From positions 62,001 to 126,000 of the forward strand of contig JAFXAW010000012.1 of NCBI GenBank assembly GCA_017522015.1: a DNA stretch of 64,000 nt, given 5' to 3'. Both the position numbers and the translations under genes were made by a program. Shown piece by piece: positions 46,645 to 58,200 of the stretch. The DNA is from Oscillospiraceae bacterium (lineage in GTDB: Bacteria; Bacillota; Clostridia; Oscillospirales; Oscillospiraceae). The stretch's first letter is position 1. Every line of letters starts with the position of its first letter. The notes below the pieces were generated by a model. It worked only from the letters and a program-made list of their open reading frames with translations, did no database searches and had not been told where the DNA came from.

Positions 46645-47190
46645 TCACAAATTGGAGGCTTCCCATCCTTCTTTCGTTAAAAAGTTGGTGTGCCCAACCC
46701 GGACTTCGTTCATCAACGGCACTTCAACTTCCTCGCAAGTATGGTGATAAGCAAAGCCCAGTTTTTCCTGTACCCGTTTTGACTTGGCGTTCCCGTCGTA
46801 ATATCCGCACCAGATAATTTTCATTCCAAGTGTCTCAAATCCGTGACGTAAGAGTTCCTTTGCCGCTTCCGGCATATATCCTCTGCCCCAAAACGGTTTT
46901 CCAAGCCAGTAACCAAGCTCGCACTCATCGTCTTTGTCGGTCATATCCGTATGTCCATTCAATTTCAGTTCGATCGCGCCGATTGGCTTATCGCCGTTTC
47001 TTTCGCATATGGCATAACACTCCGGGCCATTGAGCACGTTTTGGATGACGTTCAGGCTTTCGGCAACGCTTTTATGCGGTGGCCAGCCCGCGATCGGGCC
47101 AACCGCAGGGTCTTTCGCGTATTCATATAAACTTTCCGCGTCCGCTTCTGTCCAACGGCGCAATATCAATCTCTCTGTTTCCAATTTCAT
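46645..47190 (-). CDS. GNAT acetyltransferase, RimJ/RimL type
   Basis: The product is 181 aa. It opens with LETERLILRRWTEADAESLY and has the acetyl-CoA-binding segment ELGYWLGKPFWGRGYMPEAAKEL and the later GNAKSKRVQEKLGF, as in enzymes that acetylate protein N-termini or small amines. The substrate is unknown. The A+T content is higher than in neighbouring genes, suggesting a separate origin. Confidence 0.9.
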   Translation of the reverse strand: MKLETERLILRRWTEADAESLYEYAKDPAVGPIAGWPPHKSVAESLNVIQNVLNGPECYAICERNGDKPIGAIELKLNGHTDMTDKDDECELGYWLGKPFWGRGYMPEAAKELLRHGFETLGMKIIWCGYYDGNAKSKRVQEKLGFAYHHTCEEVEVPLMNEVRVGHTNFLTKEGWEASNL

Positions 47191-47255
47191 AAGGCCACCT
47201 CAGAAGTCCCAAGCAATCGGGACTTTGCTCCCTTTATCTGTTGCGCCTTGCGCCT

Positions 47256-48275
47256 TTACTCCGCGGTAAACGCGAAACTCGTCTCGGTGTGCATCTGCTC
47301 ACCCGCGTGCAGAATCGGAGACGGGAAGCCCCAGAACTGCAGTCCGTTGGGGAAAAGCTGCGTTTCCAGGCAGATACCATAGCGATAATCGATCTGCTGC
47401 CCGCCCTTGCCGCGGCGCGGCGTCAGGAAGTTTCCGGAATAGAACTGCATGCCCGGCAGATCGGTCGTCACGCGCATGCACAGGCCGCTTTCCGCGCCGC
47501 GCAGAATCGCCGCCGTACCGCCGGAGAGCACATAGTTGTGGTCGTAGCCGCTGCCGCAGCGAAGCTGCTCGTTCTCCTCGCCAATGTCGCGGCCGATCGC
47601 CTTTTCCTCGCGGAAATCAAAGGGCGTTCCTGCAACGGAGAGGAACTTCCCCGTCGGCAGGCAGCCATTGTCGTTTTCCAAAAACCGCTCCGCACCGATT
47701 TTCAGCGTGTGATTGAGTACGCTGCCGCCGCCGTCGAGGTTAAAATAGCTGTGGTTGGTCAGGTTCACAACCGTGTCTGCGTCACAGGTCGCCGTGTAAG
47801 CGATGGTCAGGACGTTGTTTTCGCCAAGGGCATAGCGCACCTGCACATCCAGATTCCCAGGATATCCCTCTTCCCCGTCCGGCGAAACCCGGTGCAGAAC
47901 GATCTCATTTTCCCCGCAGCGCAGATCCCAGATACGCTTGTCAAAGCCGCGCGTGCCGCCGTGCAGCGTGTTCGCGCCGTCGTTCTTTGCGAGCGTATAG
48001 GTCTTGCCGCCGAGCGAAAAGGCGGCGCCGCCAATGCGATTGCCGACGCGGCCGACCACCGCGCCGAGATAGGCGTCGTTCTCCTCGTACTCCTGCGCGC
48101 TTTCGTAACCGAGCACAACATCAATGGGCTTTCCCGCCGCGTTCGGAACCAGCAGGGACTGCACCGTCGCGCCGTAATCCAGCACAGTCAGGCACATGCC
48201 GTTTTTGTTGCTCAGCTTCGCTGCGCGAACCGGCGTTCCGTCCGAAAGTTTGCCAAAAACAAATTCCTCTGTCAT
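47256..48275 (-). CDS. galM: Aldose 1-epimerase (mutarotase)
   Basis: The product is 339 aa. It interconverts alpha and beta anomers of galactose or other aldoses. The substrate-binding segments are GRVGNRIGGAAFSLGGKTYTL, the catalytic His lies in VNLTNHSYFNLDG, and the catalytic Glu is near GICLETQLFP. The promoter lies upstream and the gene follows the sigK fragment on the same strand. Confidence 0.95.
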   Translation of the reverse strand: MTEEFVFGKLSDGTPVRAAKLSNKNGMCLTVLDYGATVQSLLVPNAAGKPIDVVLGYESAQEYEENDAYLGAVVGRVGNRIGGAAFSLGGKTYTLAKNDGANTLHGGTRGFDKRIWDLRCGENEIVLHRVSPDGEEGYPGNLDVQVRYALGENNVLTIAYTATCDADTVVNLTNHSYFNLDGGGSVLNHTLKIGAERFLENDNGCLPTGKFLSVAGTPFDFREEKAIGRDIGEENEQLRCGSGYDHNYVLSGGTAAILRGAESGLCMRVTTDLPGMQFYSGNFLTPRRGKGGQQIDYRYGICLETQLFPNGLQFWGFPSPILHAGEQMHTETSFAFTAE

Positions 48276-48348
48276 TTTTGTTTCCTCCTCAGTCGATCAT
48301 AGAGCGCTTTCCGCTCTGACCGCCGCTTTATCCTCTTTCGCTGATCCA

Positions 48349-48377
48349 AGTATAGCACACTCCCCATCGGATTTGAA
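48349..48377 (-). promoter_or_regulatory. Sigma-A promoter candidate for galM
   Basis: On the minus strand, TTCAAA and TATACT are separated by 17 bases, about 75 bases before galM. It lies just after the sigK fragment stop. Confidence 0.5.
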
Positions 48378-48388
48378 GCTTTTGTTTA

Positions 48389-48772
48389 TTACACTTCGCC
48401 GAAGGCTTCCCGCAGCTTCTCAAGCGCCCGCTTTTCAATGCGGGAGACATAGCTGCGGCTGATGCCGCAGTTTGCGGCGACCTCCCGCTGGGAGAGTGGC
48501 TCCGACGCATCCAGGCCATAGCGCAGACGGATTACCCGCGCCTCTCTGGGCGTCAGATTCGCCTCGATGCAGGCGCGCAGATGGGAACAGGCCTCCATCA
48601 CGTCAACCTTTTCGAGCTGATCGTCGTCCTGCGCGAGCACATCGAGAATCGAAAGATTGCTCCCCTCCCCATCCGTATCCAGCGTATCGGACAAGGACAG
48701 ATCCCCCGCCGTCTTCCGCTGACTGCGGAAGTACATAAGGATTTCATTTGCTATCCTCTCGCCAATGCGCAT
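48389..48772 (-). CDS. sigK: C-terminal half of sporulation sigma factor SigK (split gene)
   Basis: The product is 127 aa and covers the end of region 2 through region 4 of sigma-K: NEILMYFRSQRKTAGDLSL, then EANLTPREARVIRLRYGLD and the helix-turn-helix LSQREVAANCGISRSYVSRIEKRAL. Full-length SigK has about 110-120 more residues at the N-terminus, and these are absent. Homology to SigK begins abruptly at NEILM (48748); the preceding MRIGERIA is encoded by the recombinase gene's 3' end in another frame. This is the position where the skin element splits sigK in B. subtilis. ATG 48772 has an AGAGGA ribosome site, but the fragment alone should not act as a sigma factor. Confidence 0.92.
   Translation of the reverse strand: MRIGERIANEILMYFRSQRKTAGDLSLSDTLDTDGEGSNLSILDVLAQDDDQLEKVDVMEACSHLRACIEANLTPREARVIRLRYGLDASEPLSQREVAANCGISRSYVSRIEKRALEKLREAFGEV
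48744..48748 (-). other. Putative att core (AATGA) at the sigK/element junction
   Basis: On the minus strand the five bases AATGA encode Asn and the start of Glu in the SigK frame, and the last three bases are the TGA stop of the recombinase. AATGA is the core reported for B. subtilis skin recombination. The partner site is not in the window. Confidence 0.7.
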
Positions 48773-50432
48773 ATGTATCCTCTTTGCCCTCCCCGGCACC
48801 GGCAAGCCACACATGGGCATGTTCCCCGTCCCAGATTACCTTTTGCACAAGGTTCCTGACCGCCGCTCTTTTTTCTGTAATGGATACCGCATCCATCGCG
48901 GTGCAAAAACACGACAAATTCCGGCGCAACTTGTCAAACTCTGTTTCGCCGAGCGCATTGGCACAGCTGTGATCTTCCTGCTCACGGATAAGGTTTGCGA
49001 TTTCTCTGTTCAATTGCGACAGTTCCTCGATACGCTTTAGAATGCGATGTTTTGCCAAAGATTCTCCCGCCATACCCAAAGCATCAAGCAAGCCATCGAT
49101 TGTCCGCTCATTTTGGGCATACTCCGCCTGCAGTTCTTCCTGTTGCCGCACATGCTGCTCCTGCTTGCCGGCACAGAGTACGCGACTTTTTACCAACTGC
49201 GAGATTAAATTGTTGTCATGCCCCGGCAAGGATTTGATTTGCGCAAAAACCGCTGCATCCAGCATGTTGCCATTGGCGTTCCGGCAATTGCAGCGTTCAC
49301 GCTTGCTTCGTTCTTTCATCTTGCACACATAGGTGTAGATGGTCTCGCCGGAAACGGCCGTCCTCTGGGACAGTTTCGGATACATTCTTTCGCCGCAGGA
49401 GCAATACACCAAGCCGGTCAGCAAGGCTTCATTGTTCCGGGGCTTGCGATATGTCTTGGATTTGTTTCTGTCCAGAGATTCCTGCACCCGGATCCACTGC
49501 CGGGCAGGCACTATGCCGCTATGCTTCCCGATGGCAACGATCCACGCACTGACGGGGAGCAGTTGTGTTGTTCTTCCCTTTTCCTGGTTGGTTCGGTTAT
49601 ATGCCATGATGCCGCAGCTGCCGTCAAAGGCTTCCTTCGGAAAACAAATCTCCGCCTTCCTTTCAGTAAAGTAATCATAGGCATCTTCATCTGCAACCAT
49701 ATACACAGGATTCTGTAAGATCGCCTTGATGGCAAAACGGCTGAAGTCCTTTCCCTTTTTGGTTTTAATTCTCCGTCGCAGCAATTCAGCTTCCACAGCC
49801 GTCAGTGAATCCTTTTCCATATAGAGATCAAAAATCAGCCTGGGAATTTCAATTTCCTCCGGAATTGGAATGAGTCTATAAGATTTTCGCTCCCTGCCGT
49901 CAACGGTGAGCTTGCTGACTGCCGCAGACTGAAAGCCGGTGGGGGTATTGCCGCCCAACCAACGCCCCGTCTTTGCCAGTTCCCGCATATTGTCCCGGAT
50001 GCGCTCGGCAATGGTCTCCCGTTCCAGCTGTGAAAACACCGAGATGATAAACATCATGGCTCTGCCCATGGGCGTGCCGGTATCAAACTGCTCCCGAATG
50101 GACACAAAGGACACGTTCAACTTGGTCAGCTCATCGATGAGACCCGTAAAATCGCTGATATTGCGGCTGATTCGGTCCAATCGGTAAACCACAATCGCCC
50201 GGAATCTGTGTTTACGCACCTCCTCCATCATCCGTTTGAAATCAGGTCTCTGCAGGTTACCGCCGGAGAACCCCTCGTCCTCAAACACAACGCAGCGATC
50301 CACATATTCCGCTCCAAACATATTGCGGACATACTCTTTGCACAGTTCCACCTGATTGCCTACGCTTTCGCCTTTTCCGGTAAATTTGGATTTTCGGGAG
50401 TATATGGCGATCCTATCTGCATTTCTTCCCAT
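48744..50432 (-). CDS. Large serine recombinase, SpoIVCA-like
   Basis: The product is 562 aa. The N-terminal resolvase domain has the catalytic serine at position 12 in IAIYSRKSKF, followed by VVYRLDRISRN and SQLERETIAERIRDNM. A recombinase domain follows, then a zinc ribbon (CSCGERM with CNC about 40 residues later, roughly residues 360-410) and a coiled-coil tail. This is the architecture of recombinases that excise the skin element (SpoIVCA) and of phage integrases. I chose ATG 50432 because GGGGGAAG precedes it; an upstream in-frame start at 50504 lacks support. The stop codon lies in the att core and overlaps the sigK fragment, which assigns the enzyme to this junction. Confidence 0.93.
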   Translation of the reverse strand: MGRNADRIAIYSRKSKFTGKGESVGNQVELCKEYVRNMFGAEYVDRCVVFEDEGFSGGNLQRPDFKRMMEEVRKHRFRAIVVYRLDRISRNISDFTGLIDELTKLNVSFVSIREQFDTGTPMGRAMMFIISVFSQLERETIAERIRDNMRELAKTGRWLGGNTPTGFQSAAVSKLTVDGRERKSYRLIPIPEEIEIPRLIFDLYMEKDSLTAVEAELLRRRIKTKKGKDFSRFAIKAILQNPVYMVADEDAYDYFTERKAEICFPKEAFDGSCGIMAYNRTNQEKGRTTQLLPVSAWIVAIGKHSGIVPARQWIRVQESLDRNKSKTYRKPRNNEALLTGLVYCSCGERMYPKLSQRTAVSGETIYTYVCKMKERSKRERCNCRNANGNMLDAAVFAQIKSLPGHDNNLISQLVKSRVLCAGKQEQHVRQQEELQAEYAQNERTIDGLLDALGMAGESLAKHRILKRIEELSQLNREIANLIREQEDHSCANALGETEFDKLRRNLSCFCTAMDAVSITEKRAAVRNLVQKVIWDGEHAHVWLAGAGEGKEDTYAHWREDSK

Positions 50433-50510
50433 CACTTGCTTCCCCCGCTTGATAGATGACCTTATTGATTCCAGTATATTGCTGCACAGTGAATCTATAA
50501 GCAAAAGTTT

Positions 50511-50542
50511 AAGGCCCGGCGCAATTTATGCGCCGGGCCTTT
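50511..50542 (-). terminator. Terminator-like hairpin downstream of the giant gene
   Basis: The arms AAGGCCCGGCGCA and TGCGCCGGGCCTT have a short loop, with T/A-rich flanks on both sides. It lies between the giant gene and the recombinase. Confidence 0.75.
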
Positions 50543-50561
50543 TGATCTTTGTTCGGGAAGT

Positions 50562-50587
50562 GAGGCACTGCATAGGTGCAGTGCCTC
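50562..50587 (-). terminator. Second hairpin downstream of the giant gene
   Basis: An 11-bp perfect stem GAGGCACTGCA/TGCAGTGCCTC has a 4-base loop, about 60 bases after the giant gene's stop. There is no T-run on the minus side, so it may act with the hairpin at 50511-50542. Confidence 0.5.
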
Positions 50588-50648
50588 TTTGCAGCGAAAA
50601 GATCCGCTGATACAACTGGTTACTTAAACGCTGCGACCAGCGCTCTCA

Positions 50649-52240
50649 TCATAAACAGCTGTTGACAAGGACTTCACTGGCTTCGCCGGATCCATCCACC
50701 AGATAAACCACCAGCTTGTAGTAGTAGGTTCTACCCTTGGTAGCGGAAATGTGGGTATAGGTATTGCCCTTGGTCGAGAACACCATAGTGTAGTCGCCGT
50801 CTTCCTTTGTGGCGCGGAAAACCTCATAATGATCGGCGCCGAGAATATGCTGCCACTTCAGAGTGGGCTTGCCTTCCGCATTGTTGCCGGTCTCAATCGC
50901 AAACACCACACCGGGAATCAGACAGGTGTTCTGCAGAACCTTACTGGTAGCATCCGTACCATCCCGCAGATAAACCTTCAGCTTGTAGTAATAGGTTTGG
51001 CCGGCCTCTGCAGCAGTATTGGTATAGCTTGTTCCCGTTGTGGAGAATGTCTTGGTAAAGACACCGTCCTTGCTGGTGGAACGCAGAACCTCATAGCTTA
51101 CTGCGCCGGGGATGGCCGTCCACTTCAGAGTAGGCTTGCCCTTTTCATTGTTACCGGTCGTGATGTTGAATACGACTCCGGGAATCAGGCAAGTATTCTC
51201 AACCACATCGCTGAACTCTTCCGTGCCGTCCTTGCGGACAATCAAAACCTTGTAATAGTAGGTCTTACCCGCGGTAGCAGAAACATGGGTATAGGTCTTG
51301 CCGGTCGTGGTAAACACCTTTACGTAAGTACCGTCGATGGCAGTGGATCTGTATACCTCATAGTGGTCTGCATTGGTGGCCGTTGTCCACTTCAGAGTGG
51401 GCTTGCCTTCCGTATTGTGGCCGGGAGTAACCGTGAATTCAACGATGGGCTCAATGCAGGTATTGGTCACAATGTCACTGTCAACCTCGCCGTCATTGAT
51501 CTTGACTGCCTTCACGTAGTAATAGTACGTCTTTCCGGCCGCTGCAGAAACATGGGTATAAGTCGTGCCCTTGGTGTTGAAGACGTTGGCATAGGTGCCG
51601 TCCTTTGTGGTGGAACGATAGACTCTGTAAGACACCGCATCGCTCAAACCGGACCACTTCAGAGTGGGCTTGCCTTCCGCATTGTTGCCGGTTGTAACTT
51701 CGATCACCTCAACAGGCTCTTCGATGACATTGCTTACAACCTTACTGTCAACTTCCGTACCATCGGCAAGGGTCGCTCTGACAAAGTAGTAGTACACATT
51801 GCCCTCAACCGCAGAAGCGTGCGTATAGGTTCTGCCGCCGGTATTGAAGACATTGGTGAACTTATCGCTGTTGGCATTGGCACGGTAGATGCTGTACGTC
51901 ACAGCGCCGTCAACCTGTGTCCAGGACAGGGTGGGTTTGCCGCTCTCATTGCTGCCTACAACAACATGAGGCACTTGCGTCGTCACAGAGACCTTACCGG
52001 TCTTATTGACAGATTCGTAAGTCTTTCCTTCAACAACCTTATAGGTGCCGATCCGGAAAACCTTACCCAGAGCATCCGCGAAGTCCATGGTATAGCTCAG
52101 CTCTGTGGTCTCATCCACTTTCGTCCAATTCGCGCTGTCGGTAGAGGAATAAATCACATAGGTAACGCCGGGAGCCATTGCTGCAGTCCAGGAGATAACA
52201 GCCTTATCGCCCTCGCCCATCATCGTGAGATTCTTGGGCA
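50649..52240 (-). repeat. Six FN3-like repeats at the C-terminus of the giant protein
   Basis: Units of about 90-95 residues share the opening TGNNxxGKPTLKW, a YEVxRST strand, and the ending TYTHxSAxAGxTYYY. The most N-terminal unit (starting PKNLTMMGEG) is the most divergent. Confidence 0.85.
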
Positions 52241-55200
52241 GATCAGGTCTGATCTCATAATTGACCGTGATGCTGCCGGCTGCGTTGCCGCGCCAAGTGT
52301 TCAGGTTGGAGTACTTGCCGTACTTAGCCGCCTTCAGCGTGACATATGCAGTGCCCACTTCAATGTTGTTGCCCCATTCACGGCCATAGTCCGGATGGGA
52401 AACCTCGCCGGGCTTGGTAAGAGCTCTGCCGTCCGGATATACCGCGTAAGTGTCAGGCTTCTTTTCCTTGCCGTTGTAGGTATAGACATAAGTGGACAAT
52501 GTGACAATGACATTTTCCATCTCATAACGGAGATGTCCGCAGACAGAGCAGATATTCGTGCCATCCGGCTGCTCCACATACTCGTGACCGCCGGCATCGT
52601 CGTAATCAATGCGCTTGGTCTCGCCGGATTCTGTGGTGTAAATGCAGTGGCCGTCGATGATGCAGGTGGAGGGTGTCTCATCCGCGGTCAGTTTCTCACG
52701 GATGCCGGTCTCGGGATTGTAGTAAGCGACATCCTTCATGTCCTTAATCATCCAGCCGGTGTACACTTCACCGTTGACCAGATAGAACTCGTCGCCGTTT
52801 TCATCCGTCATTGCGCCGGTATAGCGCTTCTGGCCGATATTGATGCCGTTTTCGCCGAAGTCATAGTAGTAACCGTCAACCTTCCGGATACCGGTATACT
52901 TCTCGCCGTTTTCGTAGTAAGCAAAGCCGCCGCCTTCCACGACCCAGCCTTCCTTGACACCGTTGTTCAGCGTGTACTGATCCTCAAATTCCTTATATAC
53001 GGACTGGAAGTGGCCGCCATTTTCCTGGACACCGTCTTCACGTACATTCTGGAAAGGATACAGACCGAAGATTTCCTGGTTTTCAGGTTTGCTGGAGAAG
53101 GAATACAGGGCGTTTGCACGCAGGTAGATGTCGTAGGCGATCTGACCCTGGTTCACAACCTGCAGCGCCTGGCTGCCGGTCCAGGCCGCGTCTTCCTTGG
53201 GCGTCAGCTTGATGCCGGTCACGATGCACAGGGGGTTGGCCGTATCGGGATCGATGGGCTTATCCTGTCTGTGCCACTTCATGACCAGAGTCAGGCTGTT
53301 CTCTTCGTCATTGAAGATCGCTTCCTTCAGGTAGAAGTATTCGTTGTTGATCGTGAGACCGGAGTAATCCACATCCATGTCCTTATCGAAGTACAGGACG
53401 GGGGTTACCTCCGTCAGCGTACTGACACGCTCTGCCAGCTGCATCAGGAAGCTCCACGCGGAGTTGTTGCCTTCCACATCAGCGCCGGGCAGCATGTAAG
53501 TCAGATCCGCCAGCTGCTTGGGAATTTCGATTGCACTCATGTCCATGGCGAAGGTGTAGGTGGTCTCCATTGCCTTCTCCCTGTCCACAGAGTAGTACAC
53601 ATTGGGGCTGGTTTCCTGCGCGTTGCTCACCTCACGGAGCCAGGACAGCTGGTGGTCACCGCCGGTCACATTCTCAAAGTCGAAGCTTGCTTCGTCCTTG
53701 GTGAACATGGTCAGGGTGATGGTCGCCGTGACTTCCGGATTGCTGGTCAGCTCTGCAGTCACCTTGATCTTCTTCACACCGGATGCTTCGTTGCCGGTAA
53801 AGGTGAAGCCGTCAATGGTGCCGTAGGTTTCATTTGCTACACTCAGGGTCACATCGGCCTCGTTAATGGCAACCGCCTTGCCCTCGTAAACTGCCTTGAC
53901 CGGCAGATCCTTGGGCTCGCCATAGATGGCATTGAGGGCTGCTTTCTCGAAGTAGACATTATCGGGATCCACAACATGAACCTGCTTGGAGCCGACAACG
54001 TTTCCGTCGATCTTCAGCTGCACGTAGACGGAACCCTTGGCCTTTGCCGTGAAGATGCCGTCGGCATCCACAGAGCCAATCATCTCATCGGATACTGCCC
54101 AGGCAGCGCCCTCAGGCATATCTACCACGTTACCGGTAGCGCTGACGGCGGTCGCCGCAAACGCGCCGGTGGAGTTCTCCGTGAAGTAGGTATAGTCGCT
54201 TTCCACAACAGCATGGTCAAATGCAGTGGAGCTCGGTGCGGTAGACACCATCATCAGAGAGGTGGAAACGCTGCGGGAAATACCGTCAGAGGGCTTGCTG
54301 ACAACGCTCAGCTCGGTTGCACCGGGCTCTCTGGCAACGTAGGTACTCGAGCCGCCGCCGTCCAGGTTAACCGCCACAACGCAGCCAGCCTCCAGCATGA
54401 TCTGCGCGATTTCCTTCATGTTGCCGCCGCAGGACAGGTCGCCCTGACGTCCGTCAAGAACCATGAAGACCACCTTGCCGCTCGCGGTGATACCAACAGC
54501 GGTACGGCTTGCGCGGTCGCTGGCATCGCTGGCGATCACCTCACCGTCGCGGATCAGGTCGCCGAAGGTTGCGATCGCTTCCTGCACACGGCCGGGACGC
54601 TCAGCCTTCAGAGCATTGTACTCTTCCATACTGCCGATCATGGCTGTGCCGTCATCCAGAATGCCGAAGAAGCCATTGGCGGAAATGGGATGGTACTCCG
54701 TGCCGTTCATGACCAGAATGCCGCTGGGCTCACCGGTATACATATCGTAACCGGCGCCGTTGATACTTGCGATTACATTGTAGTTTTCAATGTACTTCTC
54801 GCTCTCGGGGTTGCCATACTTCTCCTGCGCAATATTGGCCTGGTCAATAACGCGCTGCATTGCCCAGCCGCCTGCAGGATCGTTGTTGTTGTAGTTTGCG
54901 TAAACGTGAACGTTACCGCTGGTGACATCGCCCGTTGCCAGATAGTAGACCATGGTCTTGCCATCTGCCGTGTTGGCGTAGTTGATCTTCTGCACAATAC
55001 CGGGGGCCAGAACGGAGGTTTCAGTCTGGAATACGGAGAAGTACGCATTATCCTGAATCTCCACAAAGTCGCCCGCCAGTCTGCACAGGTAATCCGCAAA
55101 GGCATAGCAGCATGCCTGACGCAGGAGGGTAATGTCCGTGGTTTTGAACGGACGGGTGCCTTCCAGAGTTGCCACGACACCGTTGGCCAGGAACTCGTTG

Positions 55201-58200
55201 TACACAGCATCGCGAACGTCCGTACGCAGGCTGACTCCATCCAGACGGTTGTTCAGGAAGTATGCCGCGCGCTGCTTTCTGGTCAGAGCTTCTGTCATGT
55301 AGCCGGAGAAGATATCTGCCAGAGTGCCGTTTTCGTACTCACGGCTGTACAGAGTCTGCATGATGTAGAATGCATCCAGGTCACCCTCGATGTCGGTGTT
55401 GCTGAAGGTGCCCTCTTCCGGCTTTTCGGGGAATTCCTCTTCGTACCGCAGGAAGTACTTCGTGTTGATTTCTTCAATCAGGTCTTCCAGCTCAGTGGAA
55501 ACGAAGCCGAATTGATCCGTCAGGCTCATCAGGTCGACGGTATCGCCGGCCCAACCGGAAACGTCAGCATGATCCTCGCTGGACTCGTTGGTGTAGGTAA
55601 TATCCATAGAGCCGAACACGTGTCCGATATCGGCCCAGTCACCGTTGGGCAGGCTGAACTCAGTCAAGTTCTTCATGCCGGTGACCTTCATCTTCTCTTC
55701 GCCTTCAGCCAGCGCTTCGTTATAGGCGTCCTCATATTTGCGGACGTAGTTTGCGAAATCGGAATCCTCATAGCCGGCCATAATATTCCAGGAACCGGAG
55801 TTATAACGGTCAACACCGGTACGGATATACTTGATTACCAGCATTGCAGGATCCTTGCCCGGAGAAACTTTCTTGACATAGGTGTCTGCGATATCTTCCA
55901 GAATCCGCAGATTCTCAATGAAATCGTCGAAGTTGTCAATTTCAGCTTCGCCCAGAGCGGGGATAGAGACCATCGTGTTATGATCGCATCTCGTGCAGGT
56001 CTCATAGGCTTCCCAACCGGGACTGGTATAAGTAGGTGCCTTACCCTCATGCTGCACGGCATCGTGACCCAGAGCAGGTTCGGGCTCGTCTCTGGTGCCG
56101 TTGCAGACATCGCAGGTATAGGTCCGCACGCCTTCCTCTTCGCAGGCGGGCAGGGTGGTTACACGGCCGTTGTCCCACTTGTGGCCCAGAGCTTCGACCG
56201 TTTCCTGTGCAACGAGAATCTCATCACAAACGGAGCAGTGAGAGCCCTCGGTCAGGCCGGTCTTGGTGCAGCTGGGTGCCACAGCCTTATCGACGGTCTC
56301 GGTATGGCCATTGGCGGGAACCTCTTCCTGTGCAACAAGAATCTCATCGCAGACGGAGCAGTGCTTACCTTCCGTCAGGCCGGTCTCGGTGCAGGTGGGC
56401 GCCTGAGCGGCATCAATGGCCTCGGTGTGTCCCTTGGCGGGCAGGACACGCTGTGCAACCAGAACTTCATCACACACAGAGCAGTGTTTGCCTTCCGTCA
56501 GGCCGGTATTGGTGCAGTCAGGCTCCACTTTCTCGTCAATGATCTCGGTATGACCCTTGGCGGAAACCACTTCCTGCTTGACCAGAATGGTCTTGCAGCG
56601 ATCGCAGTGCTTGCCTTCCGTCAGACCGGTGTTGGTGCAGTCAGGCGCAACAGGCGCATCGACAACCTCATCATGGCCCAGAGCGGGAATCTCACCCTGC
56701 GCAACAAGAACCTCGCCACAGACGGAGCAATGCTTGCCTTCTGTCAGACCGGTTTCCGTGCAGGTCGCGTCCTTGGCCTTATCGATAACCTCGGTGTGAC
56801 CCAGAGCGGGAATCTCATTCTGTGCGCTCAATATCTCGCCGCAGCGATCGCAACGATAACCCGGGGTCAAACCGGTTTCCGTGCAGGTCGCTTCCTTGCC
56901 GGGCACCGGCACACCGTCGTGGCCCAAAGCCTTAACAGTGGTCTGTGCTGCCAAAATCTCACCGCAGACAGAGCACTTCTTGCCCTCCGTCAGGCCGGTG
57001 TTGGTACAGTCGGGTGCAACTGCGGGAATAATTTCTTCAGTATGGCCAAGAGCGTCCACAACAACTGTATTGCGGGAGATTTCTGCATCGCAGACGGAGC
57101 AGTAGACAACCTCATCGTAGCTGCCTTCCTTGGTGCAGGTGGGCGCCACATTATTCTCCACCTCGGTCTCGCCGGGGGTGTGACCCAGAGCGGGAATCTC
57201 ATTCTGCGCTACCAGAACCTCGCCGCAGACGGAGCAGTGCTTGCCTTCCGTCAGACCGGTGTTGGTGCAGTCAGGCTCCACGGAAGCATCGATAACTTCA
57301 TCATGGCCCAGAGCGGGAATCTCATTCTGCGCTACCAGAACCTCGCCGCAGACGGAGCAGTGCTTGCCTTCCGTCAGACCGGTTTCCGTGCAGGTAGGTG
57401 CAACAGCAGAATCCTTGACCTCGGTGTGCGGCAGTTTGTCGATCACCGGCTGAGCAACCAGAATTTCGCCACATGTGGAGCACTTTTCGCCTTCGCCCAG
57501 ACCGGTAGCAGTGCAGCTGGCGGGCACAGCAGGCAATTTCTCACTCTTATGTCCCAGCGCATTTACATATTGCTGAGCAACAATCGTAGCACCGCAGACG
57601 GAACACTTCTTGCCTTCGGTCCAGCCGCTGGTCGTGCAGGTCGCCTCCACAGCAGGAACGGTTTCCTCGGTATGCGGCAGTTTGTCAACCTTCTGCCCCT
57701 TGCGGGAGATTTCTGCATCGCAGACGGAGCAGTAGACAACCTCGTCGTAGCTGCCTTCCTTGGTGCAGGTGGCGGCAACCTCGTTCTCCTTCACCATCTC
57801 GGCGGGCGTATGCGGCAACTTTTCAACGGGAATGGTATTGCGGGAGAGCTCAGCTTCGCAGACAGTGCAGTAAATGACATTGTCGTAGCTGCCTTCTGCC
57901 GTGCAGCTGGCATCCACCTCGTTCTCCTTCACCGCCTCGGCGGGCGTATGCGCCACAACAGGAACAGGCTTATTCACACGGGTAAGCTCTGCATCGCAGA
58001 CGGAGCAGTAGACAACCTCGTCATAGCTGCCTTCTGCCGTGCAGCTGGCATCCACCTCGTTCTCCTTCACCGTCTCAGCGGGAGTATGCGGCACAACAGG
58101 AACAGGCTTGGTCTCACGGGTGAGCTCAGCGTTGCAAACGGAGCAGTAGACAACCTCGTCGTAGCTGCCTTCTGCCGTACAGCTGGCATCCACCTCGTTC

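Noticed and set aside
48389..48772. The sigK fragment as a complete small sigma factor
   Set aside because: It lacks most of region 2 including the core-binding and -10 recognition parts, and its first eight residues are derived from the recombinase 3' end.
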